From assembly GCA_033557465.1 (NCBI GenBank), contig CM066033.1:707949637-708013636 (forward strand): DNA of 64,000 bases. Reading direction: 5' to 3'. Positions within the stretch are counted from its first letter, which is position 1. Every line of letters starts with the position of its first letter. Position numbers and translations under genes: made by a program. The notes beneath the pieces were generated by a model. That model did not search any database. It was not told where the DNA came from and saw only the letters and a program-made list of their open reading frames with translations. Positions 48,390-60,099 of the stretch are shown piece after piece. The stretch comes from Ichthyophis bannanicus. Lineage: Eukaryota > Chordata > Amphibia > Gymnophiona > Ichthyophiidae.

Positions 48390-49834
48390 TGTCGGAGGGA
48401 AAGCATACAGAAGTCCCTCTTGACCATGAGACCAGGAAGGCATTAGCAGCCACCCTGGCGGGGTGAAGCTGCCGAGAGCAGAAGCGGGGTAACTGTCCGG
48501 ACTTGCAGAAGCGGGGTGATTGTCCGGACTTGCAAACAGGTCCATCACCAGTTTCCCCCAGGTCTGGAAAAGCCTGCCGGCTACTCCTGGGTCCAGATGC
48601 CACTCGTGCGGCTGGAGAATCCTGCTGAGTCTGTTGGCCAGCAAGTTGTCTTGGCCCGGCAGGTATACTGCTCTGAGGAGGATGCCCTGGAGTGCATAAC
48701 AGCACAGATCCAAGGCTTCCTGGCAGAGGGCATGGGACCCCGTGCCTCCCTGCTTGTTCACATAGAACATGGCCACCTGGTTGACTGTCTGAACTAGGAC
48801 TGACCTGTGGCCTAGGCAAAGATGAAAGGCCTTCAGTGCGAGATGAATAGCTCGCAGCTCCAGGAGGTTGATCTGCGGAGCACTCTTGTCTGGGGACCAA
48901 GTGCCCTGAGTGCTGTAGCCCTCGCAATGGGCTCCCCAGCCCAGCAGGGAGGCATATGTGGTGAAGACCCTCGAGTGGTTCTGGGTCTGGAAAGGCATGC
49001 ACACCTCCAAGTGCTGGGGCGACAGCCACCAGATTAGGGACTTTACCAGCTGGTGGTTCACTCGAACTGTCCTGAAGGTGGCCTGTAGCCTGGGACCATT
49101 GGTCCCTGAAGCACCACTGTGCTGTTCATATGTGGAGGCGGGCATCTGGAGCGACATGCACTGTGGAGGCCATATGCCCAAGAAGGTGCAGAAGATGCCT
49201 GGCTGGCACCGAAGGACGGTGCTGCATATCCCTGGCTAGCACCATGAGTCTGACTGCCCTGTCTGCGGGTAGGAAGGCCTTTAACCGAAAGGTGTCGATT
49301 CTTGCCCCAATGAATTCCAGCCCTTGTGTCGGGCAAAGGTTCGACTTGGGGTAGTTTATAACAAAACCCAAGTGTTGCAGGACCTGGATGGTGCGTGTCG
49401 TGGCCTGCTGCACCTTGGGAGCTGTAGTGCCCTTGATGAGCCAGTCGTCGAGATAGGGGAAGACAAATATGCCCTGGAGCCTGAGAAAGGTGGCGACCAC
49501 TGCCAGACACTTTGTGAATACTCTGGGGGCTGAGGCTAGGCCAAAGGGAAGCACCCTGTATTGGAAATGATTGCCTCCCACCACAAAGCAGGAATCTGTT
49601 GAGGTTGCGCAGGTCGAGGATGGGCCTTATGCCCCCTGTCCTCTTTGGCATGAGGAAGTACCCTGGAGTAGAACTCCTTGTCCTTGAGGTGGTGGGGTAC
49701 CGGTTCACTGCTTGGTCCTCGAGAAGACCTGCCAACTCCTTCAGAAGGAGGTCCCCGGTGGAGGGGCTCTCCCAGGAAGTAGTGTGGAGGTACTTGGCTC
49801 AGATGGAGGAGGTAACCCTCCCTGACCACCTTTA
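48390..49834 (-). pseudogene. DIRS-A4 RT / RNase H / MT-like region
   Basis: RT blocks VREGYLLHLSQVPPHYFLGEP (about 49,825), GIRPILDLRNLNRFL (about 49,600), FGLASAPRVFTK and VFPYLDDWLI (YLDD intact, about 49,450). RNase H blocks TTYASLLGWGAH (first Asp changed to Tyr), LLELRAIHLAL and VQTVNQVAMFYVN (Asp changed to Val) follow at 48,960-48,760. The MT-like part is YAFPPTPLIARTLF (about 48,395). RNase H is inactive and several frames are shifted. A deletion near 49,590 removes part of RT before motif A. Confidence 0.78.
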
Positions 49835-49852
49835 ATGCCCAGGAGTCGGTGG

Positions 49853-51895
49853 TTATAGCTCCACACCTGTGGGCATAAAGGGTGAGGTGACCCCCTGTAG
49901 CTCCTGATCTCCGTGTGGGAGAGGGGCTATGCTGTCGGAGTCAAAAACATCCTCCTTGCTGGGCTGGAGCCAGAGCCTGGGGCTTGGGAGCCTTCTGCTT
50001 ACGCGGGCCATGCTCTTGTCTCTTGGGGCCTGCTGCACTTGTTGGGGGGCTGGGGAGGCCTGGTAAGGTGGGTAGTTTCGCTAAACAGTGGACTTCCTTG
50101 GGTAAAAGGGCTTTGTACCCGAGCCCTTCCATCGGAGAGGGGCAGTGGTCTTCTTGGAGAGCCTAGTCCTCATCAATATCTCTGTCTCCAGCTCTGAGGC
50201 TTGTCAGTCATGGGCTTAGCAAAGAGGTTCTCCCCGACACGGGACATCGACCAACTTGTCCTGCACCCATTGTTCAAGGTAGGACGACTGGAGCCAAGCT
50301 TAGCGGCATGCACCAGTGCCCGCCGTAGCTACCCGGGCCACCGACTCGAAACCACCATAGGCCGCCTGAGGCATAAATCTGGAGCACTCACAAATGGCTT
50401 TGGACAGGCTCTTGAAGTGCTGCAAAGGTTCCTCGGAGAGACCAGCTGAGTACCCGGCGAGTTCTTTCGCCAGGTCCCTCAGGTACAAGCCCATGTACAG
50501 CTGGTAGGCCTGGATCTGGCAATTCAGCATCGAGCCCTGTTAGCACTTTCTGCCGAGGGCATCCAAGGTGCGGGGGGCCTCCCTGCTGGGGGGCACAGAG
50601 GAGTGCATCTTCTGACTATTCAGTCAACGCATGGCCGACTCCACAACTATGGAGTTGTGTGGCAGCTGTGACTTCTGAAACCCAGGGCTCCGGCAAACTC
50701 GATACATCGAGTCAAGCCTCTTGCTGACCACTGACGTCGACGCCAGTTTCTCCCACATGCGGAACATAAGCCACTCCAGGATGGGAGGAATGGGCACCAT
50801 GAGCAATTCCCGGGGAGGAGCCTTGTCTTAGAGGATCTCGAGCTCATCGGCCCAAGGATCCTCCTCAGACTCGGTAGGAAAGGCTAAGGCCTTGGACATA
50901 TCTTTAACTAAGTCCAAGAAGCCCATATCCTCCAGTGGGGACCTTCTCCGAGGCTCAGAGACTGGGGAATCGGAAGGGACATCTAGGTGCTGACGGATGT
51001 CCGAGGACTCATCATCCTCGGTCTCCCAATCAGAATACTCCGAGGATGACTCGTGGTGTTCCTCGGGCTTTTAGGGCCCCGGTGCCATACACCCCGAGCC
51101 TGGGAGATTCGTTGGCGACAACCTCAGCCCTGATGAGCAGGAGACCGAGTGCAACCTCGGCCGAGGATCTACTCGGGCCTGCATGGCCTCGAGGATTGGC
51201 TTGGCTTCCGGGGACATCTTCGACGTCGAACGCCCTGTGGTCGGGGTGGAGGAACCGGACGTGCTGAACATCAACGCTCGCTGCTGGTCCAAGAAGGCAG
51301 TCACACTGCACTCCAAGGCCGCCATCCTAGACACCAGTCCCGGTGGCTCCGCAGCCTTCGGCACAGGCACCAAGGGACTCGGGCCCAACGACAGCTCCCC
51401 AGGAGGGTAATCCTCGACGAGGACTGTGTCTACCTTCTAAGGCCAGTCCGCCATGGGATCTTTCCGAGGGATCTTGGCCAGCTGCTCCCTCTCTGATGAC
51501 TCAAGCGGATGTCCGGGGCTCCGTGACCGGGCCCGGGAGGATCTCAGCCGATCAGAGCCATCCAAGGATGCTGCCTTCGAGGGCTTCTTCTTCCTCTTCG
51601 GTTCCCTCAAGGGAGACACCCTCTGAGGACCCATGATGACGCTTGGGTTCGAAGTGCTCCTTCCAAGGTTTCGAGGCCTCAGATGAGGTCCTGGCTCTCA
51701 CAGGCATTGGGGAGTTGGGAAAAATTTTGTAATGCTGCTGCTCAAGGCCTTGGAAGACATTTTCTTACAAAAGCTACAGATCGCCGGGTCGTGGTCCAGG
51801 CCGAGGCATCGAAGGCAGCAGTCATGAGTGTTGGTTAGGGACATAATCTTACCACATCAATCACACTTTTTGAAGCCATTGGTAGCCATGGAGGG
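49853..51895 (-). pseudogene. DIRS-A4 gag-like protein, decayed
   Basis: Remnants of the gag plan: the Cys/His start near 51,890 (plus-strand cacactttttgaagccattgg), SRSPGHPLESSEREQLAK (about 51,510), LECSVTAFLDQQRALM (about 51,280), LDSMYRVCRSPGFQKSQ (about 50,700) and YQLYMGLYLRDLAKELAGYSAG (about 50,480). Stops and frame changes throughout. Confidence 0.7.
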
Positions 51896-52109
51896 AAAAA
51901 GAACCCCAGCAAGGTCCTTTGGGCTGCCAGCGGAGAAAAAGGGCGCAAAAATGCCAAAAGAAAATAAAGCGTAAAGTAAAAAGAATCACGCCTGATACTG
52001 AGGCACCGAGGTCAGGGCAGGAAAGGTACCGGGGCAAGACCGGAGACGAGTAAAACACTTGAAAAACAACTTTTTCCAGGGGAAACACAGATAACGTCTG
52101 CTGCGCTCC

Positions 52110-52282
52110 GTGGAAAAAAGGAGACTGAGCAAGATGGTACCCTTGGGCGGGAAGGGGACTACGCATGCATGGTAGCAATCCCAAAGGCTTTCTTTGAAAG
52201 CTGGGGATTTGCTCCATGCGGGCTCCGTCGGCACCGATGTCACTCATATGTGAGGACTGACTTCCTGATTGTTCCCGGAGAA
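52110..52282. repeat. DIRS-A4 right inverted terminal repeat
   Basis: Begins tggaaaaaaggagactgagc and ends ttcctgattgttcccggagaa; complementary to the left repeat. Confidence 0.85.
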
Positions 52283-53298
52283 CCTAAGTTCCATCTCCTC
52301 CATCTCTCATATTCTCAACTTATCGCTCTCCACTATAACTGTTCTTGTAGACTTCAAAGTATGCTGTCGTCACATCTCTCCTCAACAAACCTTCATTAGA
52401 CCCTACCTATCGTTCTAATTATCAACCATTCTCCTTCCTCCCCTTCATTTCTAAACTATTTGAATGTGTGGTTCACGGCTGTTACCTTGACTTTCCTCTC
52501 AAGCTATTCTGGATCCACTGTAATCTGACTTTTGCCCTTTACATTCTACTGAAACGGCTCTTGCCAAAGTCTCCAGCAACCTGTTTCTGGCAAAATCCAA
52601 GGGTCTTTACTCAGTCCTCTTCCTTCTTGACCTTTCTGCTGCTTCTGACAATATTGACCACCACCTTCTTCTCAACACCATGTCCTCGCTTGGTTTTAAG
52701 GGCTCTGTGCTATCCTGGTTATCTCTCCCATCGCACTTTCAGTGTTTGCTCTGTTGGATCCTCCCTCTACTGCTATCCCACATTCAGATGGTGTACCTCA
52801 AGGTTCTGTCTTGGGCCCACTCCTTTTCTCTCTATATATCCAATCCCTTGGTGCACTTATCTCCTTCCATAGTTTTCAGGATAATTTTTACATCGACGAC
52901 TCTCGAATATACCTCTCTACACCTGAAATCTCTATGGCAATCCAGGCCCAGATCTCTGCCTATCTGATATTGCTGCCTGATGTCTCACAGCTGCTTTAAA
53001 CTAAACATGGCCAAAACTGAGCTTATTTTTCCTCCTAAACCCTTTACTACTCCCTGTTTGCTTGGCTTGCACCATTGGTGTCATCTTTGACTCCTCCCTC
53101 TCCTCCACACATATCCAACTGATAGCTAAAACCTATCGTTCCTTTCTCTGTATCATCAGAAAATTTGCCCCTTCCTTTTTGAACACACTACTAAGACGCT
53201 TATCCACTCTTTAGTCATCTCCCATCTAGACTCCTCCTCCTCCTTGGTGGTCTCCCTCTGAATCATTTCTCTCCCCTTCAAACTTGGCTGTGTGGCTA

Positions 53299-53503
53299 AT
53301 ATTCTATCAGCCTCAATATGCATAACACACCATCTAGTCTGCCTAGCAAGGCGGCAAGAGTAGGCATTGGCAATATGCGTCGGCATGATATACACAGTTT
53401 GTGACATTGTTATAATGTAATATCAAGTTTGTTCCCTGTAAACCGCCATGACCCAGTGAAAGGGGGTATATAAATATAGCTAAATAAATAAATAAAATAT
53501 AAC
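53299..53503. mobile_element. Composite of a CR1 3' scrap and a LINE tail within L2-C
   Basis: ccatctagtctgcctagcaa (about 53,330) is the complement of the CR1 3' UTR block at 32,935-32,965, so a minus-strand CR1 scrap. From about 53,400 a plus-strand LINE tail follows: gtaaaccgccatgacccagt, gggggtatataaatatag and (aaat)n to 53,503. The L2-C coding sequence resumes with aacctctcttctcaagttgc. Confidence 0.6.
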
Positions 53504-54003
53504 CTCTCTTCTCAAGTTGCTTCATTGGCTCCTTATCGGTTTCCGTATTAAGTTCAAATTTCTCCTACTGACCTTTAAGTGCACTCATTCTGCTGCTCCT
53601 ACCTTTCCTCTTATTTCTCCTTACACGCCTGCTCGAGAATGACGTGCTTCTGGCGGATTGTTTCTGTCTTTGCCCTTCTCCTCTACTGCTAACTCCAGAT
53701 TTCAATCCTTTCACCCTGCTATTCTTTATGCATGGAACAAACTACCTGAGTCTTTGTCAGTCTTCATCTCTGGCCCTTTTCAAATCCAGGCTGAAAACTC
53801 ATCTCTGAGGCTGCTTTTGGATCCTGAGCCACTCAGTCTATGTGTTTCTTTACAATACCCTAGATGTATTCTTGTCCTCAGCTGTTGTGTTGTCTGCTTA
53901 ACTAGACTGTAAGCTCTGATGAGCTGGGACTATCTTTTACATATGCCTGTACAGCGCTACGTATGTTTTGTAGTGCTATACAAATGATCAGTAGTACCAG
54001 TAG

Positions 54004-56717
54004 GCCAAATGAAATTGACCTCCTCCTAGGACAGATATGGATCCCGGCAGGATAGAGCCTGAAGCTCAGAAATTTGTCTTGCTGAACAAATCGCTTCCAA
54101 AAAAACAGTCGTGAGAATTAAATTCTTTAGCATAGCATACTTCAAAGGCTCAAAGGGTCCTAAGCACTAGATGGAGATCCCAGGAAGGGACAACTGATTG
54201 AAGAGTGGGGAGAACACCGATGCTGAACCCCCTGAAGAAAATGCAAGACACCCAAGTGCAAGGCCAAGGACCACCCAGCCACTGGACCTCTAAAGCAGGA
54301 TAGAGCTTCTACCTGGACTTACAGGGAGCTAAGGGAAAGGTCCTTTTCCAGACCATCCTGAAGGAAGGCCAGCAGAGAAGGCATCTTCACCGCCTCAGGC
54401 ACAAGCTTTCATGTACCACACCAATGCTCAAAGAGGCACCAGACTCGCACATATGCCAGGCTGGTAGAATCTTTCCTGGCTTTGAGAAGAGTAGAAACTA
54501 CACAGGAGAAACACCTTTTCGTGTCAACCGGCTCCTTTCAAGAGTCAACATGTAAGCAAGATGGGAGCTGGGTCATCTAGAACAATTGGCCCTTGGCACA
54601 ACAGACCCCAAAATGGGGGCAGATGAAGAGGCGATTACTGCAGGAGCCACATCAGATCCCCAAACTATGCTCTCTTTGAGCAATCTGGTGCCACCAGAAT
54701 AATCCAATCTGGGTGGCGTTCTATGCGTCAAAGTACATGACCCACAGGTGGCCATGAAGGAAATACAGCAGGGCCCACTTTGGCTAGGACTGAACCAGGG
54801 CATCGACACCCTCGGATCCTAGACCATGCAGTGACTGAAGAAATGGTGTGCTTTATCATTGGATTGGGTTGCCATCAATTCCATCTCGAGGTGACCCCAA
54901 TGGTGGAGAATCTTCTGCAACTCCTCCTGACTTAACTCACACTCTCTGGGATCGAGAGAATGATGACTGAGGAAGTCTGCCTCCACATTGTCCACCCCGG
55001 CAATGTGCTAAGCCAACAGAGCTAAGAGGTTCTTTTCCACCTAGGTGAACAAGAGAGCCATCTCTAAGGCCATTCCAGCACACTTCGTGCTGCCTTACCG
55101 ATTGACATATGCTACTGCTATGGCATTGTCTGAGAACACTCGCACTGGCGTGCCCTTGACCAAGGACTCAAAATGCAAGAGGACCAACCCTCACTTCGAG
55201 ATGGCCCACACTACCTCCCTGTGACTCAAAGGGTCTTGAGCACTGTTCCCTCTAAGCTGTGCGCGTGTGCGTGCGCACACACCTCGCCAAGTGAGCGTAC
55301 ATACTTTACAACAGAGTGCACAAAAATTACGGTTCTGATTCTGATAGAAAACAACACAGATGTCTTAAAATTTAAAATTTGTGATTGTAATTACTAGAAA
55401 TTGTCTGCTTCATTTAGTAATCGTCTATTTTCATTTAATTTGATTAAAATCAATGTGATGTACATACTGTATTCTGATGTGTAGTCAAATTTTAAAGTAT
55501 ACAACTCCGAGTGTCGTTATGTGGCGCACAAAAATTTAACCTTCCTTCAAAAGCTGCACAGCTGATATTTTATGCGCACACAGTCTACAGAAAATTAGAG
55601 GAAACATTGGTCTTGAGCCATTCGGTTTTGACAATGGGCTCCCCAGCCCATAAGACTGGCATCCGGTGACAAACGAATACACAAAATGATTATCCAGCGG
55701 CATGCCCTTTTTCAGATAACGTAGCTGTTGCCAACAGTGCAAGCTGGCTCTCACCTCCAGCTCAAACTCCTGAGAGCTCGAGGACTACAGAGTCAGCAAA
55801 GACCTCTAGAGAGGCTTCCTATAAGCACGTACTCATAGCACCATCTCTATCACTGCCACCATCAGGCCAAGAAACTGCAGATAATCCCAAATCCTGGGAG
55901 TCTGTTGAGAACAGAACACCACAAGCCGTTCCAACAACTTCGGCAGTCTCTCCTTATGCAGGAAGACTCTGTCCACTCAAGTATTGAACCATGCTTCCAG
56001 GAATTCAAGGGACTGGGAAGACTCCAACTGACTCGTCACCTGATTGATTACTCAGCCGAGGCTTTCCAGAAATACCACCACTTGAACCAACATCTGAGAT
56101 GCCTCAGACAGAGAACAGGCTCAGATGAGCCAATCATCCAGATATGGGTGCACAAATATTCCTTGTCGTTGATGCACTACCCCCCTTGGAGAATGTCCTC
56201 GGGGTAGTGGAGAGACCGAAGGGAAGGGCTGCCAACTGAAAATGTGAGCCAAGCACGGCAAAAATGGAGATATCTCTGCTGATCCTCCCGGATCAAGCTA
56301 TGAAAATAAGTTTTGGCAATAATCCAGAGATGCTAGGACTCTCATCGGGGCACTGCCTGAATCACGGCTCTCAGTTTCCATTTGGAAGTACAGCACACAC
56401 AAATCAGCATTGATCTCCTCGAGGCTAAGAATTGAATGGAAGGAGCTATTCTTCTTTGGCACAATGATGAAATATCTGCCTTTGCCCTGTTCAGCCAGGG
56501 GAAATGGCACCACCGCCTTCAGGTGTAGCCACTTACCCAATGTGACCCGTACAGTGGCTCTTTTATCCACCGATTGGTTCTTTGCATTCCAGAACATAGC
56601 AGTGTTGAATGGTGTCCAGCACCCAGCTATCTTTGATGACCCAGGCCTAGTAATGAAAGAAAAGACAAAGCCTGCTCCAAACTGCAGACAACTAGGAATC
56701 GGCCCCCCAACCTTCAT
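54004..56717 (-). pseudogene. DIRS-C recombinase N-part and RT / RNase H, decayed
   Basis: The minus strand from 56,717 gives AEQGKGRYFIIVPKKNSSFHSILSLEEI, the RT fingers block (FLIPKK...RPILDL in A3). Decayed equivalents of the MT-like region lie at about 54,800-54,540 (plus-strand agaataatccaatctgggtg). From about 54,540 down to 54,004 the recombinase leader and core are unreadable in one frame, but follow the order in DIRS-B (plus-strand gcttccaaaaaaacag and aagggacaactgat resemble DIRS-B 3,820-3,900). A hAT MITE interrupts it at 55,241. Confidence 0.6.
55241..55609. mobile_element. hAT-type MITE with 8-bp duplication
   Basis: 369 bp flanked by GTCTTGAG (55,233-55,240 and 55,610-55,617). 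The ends are CACTGTTCCCTCTAA and, in complement, CAATGTTTCCTCTAA: 15-bp terminal inverted repeats with two mismatches and the CA.TG start typical of hAT elements. AT-rich interior without a transposase, so it must have moved with an enzyme from elsewhere. It is inserted in DIRS-C. Confidence 0.85.
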
Positions 56718-56929
56718 TGCGCTGAATAAGAGACCCTTTCTGGAGGAGACAGAGTCCCTGGGCCCACAAGCCCCTTGAAAGGACTGATTATGGGTCTGAA
56801 ATCCAAAAGAGAAGAAAGGTCTTCCAGGACAATACTGACAAGAGTCCTGAGACTCCTGGAATCAGTCCAGCGCACTTGTGATATTTGAGTGGAGGCAGAG
56901 GTGTAAAACAGCCCTATGTGTTTTCCAAG

Positions 56930-58193
56930 CCCTTTCGGCCTATCTTCTGGGAGGCAATAAGACTAAGACTCACCCAAGTCCTTCACCAACTTCAAATCAT
57001 CCCCAAAAAAGACCTTACCCTTAAAGGCCAGTTGAGTTAACTGGGCTTTAGAGGACCTGTCCGCTGCCCATTGGCAAAGCCAAATCCAACGCCGTATCAT
57101 CGTCGATAAGGCAATATCTCTAGCCGCCAAGGGGATTAGATCATACATAGCAACAGAAAGGAAGACAATGGCTTACTCCAAAAAGGAGGGCAGTATCCTC
57201 CAGCGTGGGTCCAGTGGAGAAAGGCTTGAGATATCAGGTCTGTGCAAACTGCCAACTGAAAAATAGCAGTAGTTGCTGCAAACTGATTCTTTATCAGAGA
57301 GTCCACCTTAACATCCAGAGTATCCTTTAAGGCCAATCTGCCTTCCACGGGAATAGTGGTCTGCTTCATAACAGTCATGAAGTATGCATCCACCTTAGGT
57401 GTGCTGAACCACATGGCTCACTCCTCTGGGAGAGCATACATCCTCTTGCACACCTTTAACCCCTTAGACGGGGAAATCGAGAAAATTGCATTCTGAACAA
57501 AGCATGCTCTCGATAACTTTCGGAAATGGGAAGACAGTTGTAGATTTCTGAACTCCCTTGTAGGAGTGGATGAACCAGTGGCCCCTGCTCCACCGCTGCA
57601 GCGTCAGCCAGATTCACTGTGGATGAAACTCAAATGCCGCCACCAGTTCCTCCTTCTGGAACAGGCAGATAATGCCAGACTCCTCATGATCCTCTGAAGG
57701 TGAATGAAGGCATCTCTTCCTCTATTACAGATCCCTCAGCAGAGACATAAAAACCAAAGTCCAAGTCTCGGACAGGCCTCAGCTGATCCACATCTCCAGA
57801 AGGCAACCTCCACCTAGGTCGCTTAGGAGGCACCCAAGCCGGGCTTCTACAATCTGCCTGTCCCTCTTGTGACTGAGATTGAGGGAATCCAGAGGCTGCA
57901 GAATCTGAGTTTCCATCCCAAAAAGACCAGGCTTGCTGCAGAAAGGAAAGGAATTCCAGGGAAGACAACCCGGATTCTAGGAGCTCCCCTCCCTGAGAAT
58001 AACCTCCAATTACAGGCGACATAGCTGTAGCAAAGCCCTTCAAAGAAGGGGAGTGGCCTGAAGCGTGATCACTGGAACTCAAGGCTGGCCTATCATCCTT
58101 ACCCACGGCGCCATCCGTTGCCTCCTGCACAGAGGCAGAAAAAGTTGGGTCAACCAAATTCCTTTGGTGGGAAAAGGAAGACAGGCCTTCCAT
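56930..58193 (-). pseudogene. DIRS-C gag-like protein, decayed
   Basis: Block 58,193-57,684 (169 codons) includes LEFLSFLQQAWSFWDG and WVPPKRPRWRLP, similar to DIRS-B LQFMQLFSQAWDMW and PPSRKRAH. The C-terminal block near 57,040-56,970 (LTQLAFKGKVFFGDDLKLVK) matches the DIRS-B LAKLSFKGRLLFGEDLEKLV. Frame changes between. The N-terminal Cys motif is not clear here. Confidence 0.65.
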
Positions 58194-58959
58194 AATGAGT
58201 CAGTGGCTGCCATGCTAGTGATGAGGCTTTTCCCTTGCCACAGGTCAAACAATACTTCCTGGAAGATGACAAAGAGTTAAGGCAAGGCAAACACCTGCGT
58301 GCACTAAAGCTGCATGGGCACAAGAGCATGCACTAATAAAACACAAACAGTAGCACATATTATGGGTGCGAGGCAGAAACACACGTTGGAGCCGCTCAGG
58401 CAGAACATGTGCTAGGAGTGCGCAGTCACAAGGCGCTCAAGACAGAAACACTAGTAGTATGTGTTGGAAAAGGACTGGAATCCCCGATGCCAACCAGCAA
58501 CCAACCGCGGTCCACCTCGACTTAAGCCCCAAAATGGACGCTTTTGGGACAAAGATGAGGTCAAGCCTTAATATTCACCTCCTGAGAGCCTCAGGCAGGA
58601 AATATCATGCCAGGTTCAGCGCTACTCCCCTGACACTGTTTTTCACCTTTTCTCTCTTTTTAACATTGAGGAAGACTCTCAGAGCTATATAGACTACAGG
58701 CCAATCTTTGGGGGAGAATAGGGGGATAGAGGAGGAGGGAGGGGGTGTTGAGGTTGTATGAGGCAGCTGAATTCCTTCCATATCTTTCCAAGCTTCTGAC
58801 TGCTCAACAGTCCCTTAACAGGATAAGAGCATAGAGCTGAATCAATTTTCCCTCCTCCCATGGCTACCAAAATGACCGCAGTCTAGTGGAGCCTTCCATG
58901 TTATGCTCCACTAGAGAGAGTCACCCGATTCTATCATAGCTGAAACAAATCAACCACCA

Positions 58960-59128
58960 TTTGGTGGCAACAGAAAAAAATGGTTTGCTCCTAGTGGTTC
59001 ATACTGATATAGGCATAGGGATGACGTCATTGAAGTCTGAACATTTGATTGGCTCTCTGTTTGCACTCAACTATTAGAAGGAAGCACAATCCATTTGTTT
59101 GAACTGGTCTAGCAGGATGATATGGAAA
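58960..59128. repeat. DIRS-C right inverted terminal repeat
   Basis: Includes gggatgacgtcattgaagtc, tgaacatttgattggctctc and gaactggtctagcaggatga; complement of 42,790-42,965. Confidence 0.8.
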
Positions 59129-60099
59129 TCTGAGTTGATAAAAAAAGAAAAATAAATGGAAGAAAGCTGAAAGGAAAAGATCAATGTCAGAGATGGATGT
59201 GGGGAGCAAATAAAGAAGACAGTCATGCAGAGAAGTGGCAGATGAATTGCAGACTCTGGAAAAGAGAGTTAAAAAGAAGACAAAGGGCACAAAAACCAGA
59301 TACTGGGACTACGTAATCAGAAAAATAAAATGGCCAGATGATAAAGGTAAAGAATTTATTTTCAGTTTAATGAGTGGAATGTCAGTTTTTGAATTTTATA
59401 TACGCCATCTTTATATTTTGCACAGAACAGGGGGAAATGCATCACTGTTCCTTTTTCTTGTGTTGCACTGCATGCAGTCTGGCTTATTGGGGTTTCACTT
59501 TAATTTTGTCTACATATTTCTAATTTGAGTTTGTTATAATTTATTCTATATTTGGTGAAGGTCTGTGTTCAGCCTGTGTGACCGAGACCATGTGTTCTGT
59601 TGACGTGAAGTTTCTATGTAGGATCTGTAATAATCTGGCCTTTTCAGTTTTCTGAATAGGTTTAAGGATGTTCCAAAGCCCACTGCAATATTTATGGTGT
59701 TGCCCTTTTCTGGGTAGGCTCTTTATTGTGTTAATTTTAGCAGCTGGTGTTATGGTATGGTAGGTTTGTTTCAGTGACTTTTGAAGAGTTTTGTGTTAGT
59801 TAACAATCTGCCTGGTACTGCTGAGGGTGTTAAAGAGATGACACCAGATCCAGATTTGTGTTTTCTTGTATGTTGGGTTCTATGGTGAAATGTCCTAGTT
59901 CTGCTCTGCACCTACTGTTGGAGGGGGGATTTCACTGGACACAAAACAGATGTTCAAAAGAAAAAGAGCTATAGTACAGTTTTTTAACACCAAAATAAAA
60001 TTAATTACAATTTCTTTTGGTGTTAGAAATTGCATTGTGGTTAAACTGGGTCCCATTATTCTCATGAGTTTGAGTTTCTGACAGTTTCACATCCAGTTA
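59129..60099. other. Unassigned intron DNA between DIRS-C and the Penelope-like element
   Basis: 59,129-59,350 is GA-rich (gaagaaagctgaaaggaaaa, agagatggatgtggggagca) and may be the third piece of the minisatellite at 36,170 and 42,454. 59,350-60,099 is T-rich with no recognised gene; part of it may be the 5' region of the Penelope-like element. Confidence 0.5.

Larger units (their letters stand above)
46651..52282 (-). mobile_element. DIRS-A4 retrotransposon (decayed)
   Basis: Left end gcgtagttattcacttgtaac, right end ...cttcctgattgttcccggagaa. The inverted terminal repeats (46,651-46,845 and 52,110-52,282) and the internal complementary region (46,911-47,006) are both present. Minus-strand gag, RT/RNase H and recombinase remain but with many stops; CpG sites are mostly TpG/CpA. 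It is inserted between the endonuclease and RT of L2-C. Confidence 0.9.
45003..54003 (+). mobile_element. L2-like LINE (L2-C), interrupted by CR1 and DIRS-A4
   Basis: Pieces at about 45,003-45,239, 45,823-46,650, 52,283-53,298 and 53,504-54,003. The endonuclease start ILAETWLLPEGSAS lies near 45,030. YRSNYQPFSFLPFISKLFE-like RT start lies near 52,400, and [14 protein letters not shown] near 52,630-52,670. [20 protein letters not shown] (about 52,794-52,853) and [10 protein letters not shown] (about 52,891-52,920) follow. The C-terminal blocks and a 3' UTR ending atgatcagtagtaccagtag (54,003) complete it. Many stops: old and dead. Confidence 0.82.
42790..59128 (-). mobile_element. DIRS-C retrotransposon (decayed, heavily interrupted)
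   Basis: Left end gacattttacttaccagata, right end ...ggtctagcaggatgatatggaaa. The terminal inverted repeats (42,790 to about 42,965 and about 58,960 to 59,128) share, for example, gccaatcaaatgttcag and cttcaatgacatcatcc in complement. The internal complementary region is at 43,178-43,278. Minus-strand gag (58,193-56,930), RT/RNase H (56,717-54,540) and recombinase remnants (about 54,540-54,004, 45,002-44,909, 43,690-43,320) are all broken. Two L2-like elements (the second containing CR1 and DIRS-A4) and a hAT MITE are inserted. Closest to DIRS-B. Confidence 0.85.
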
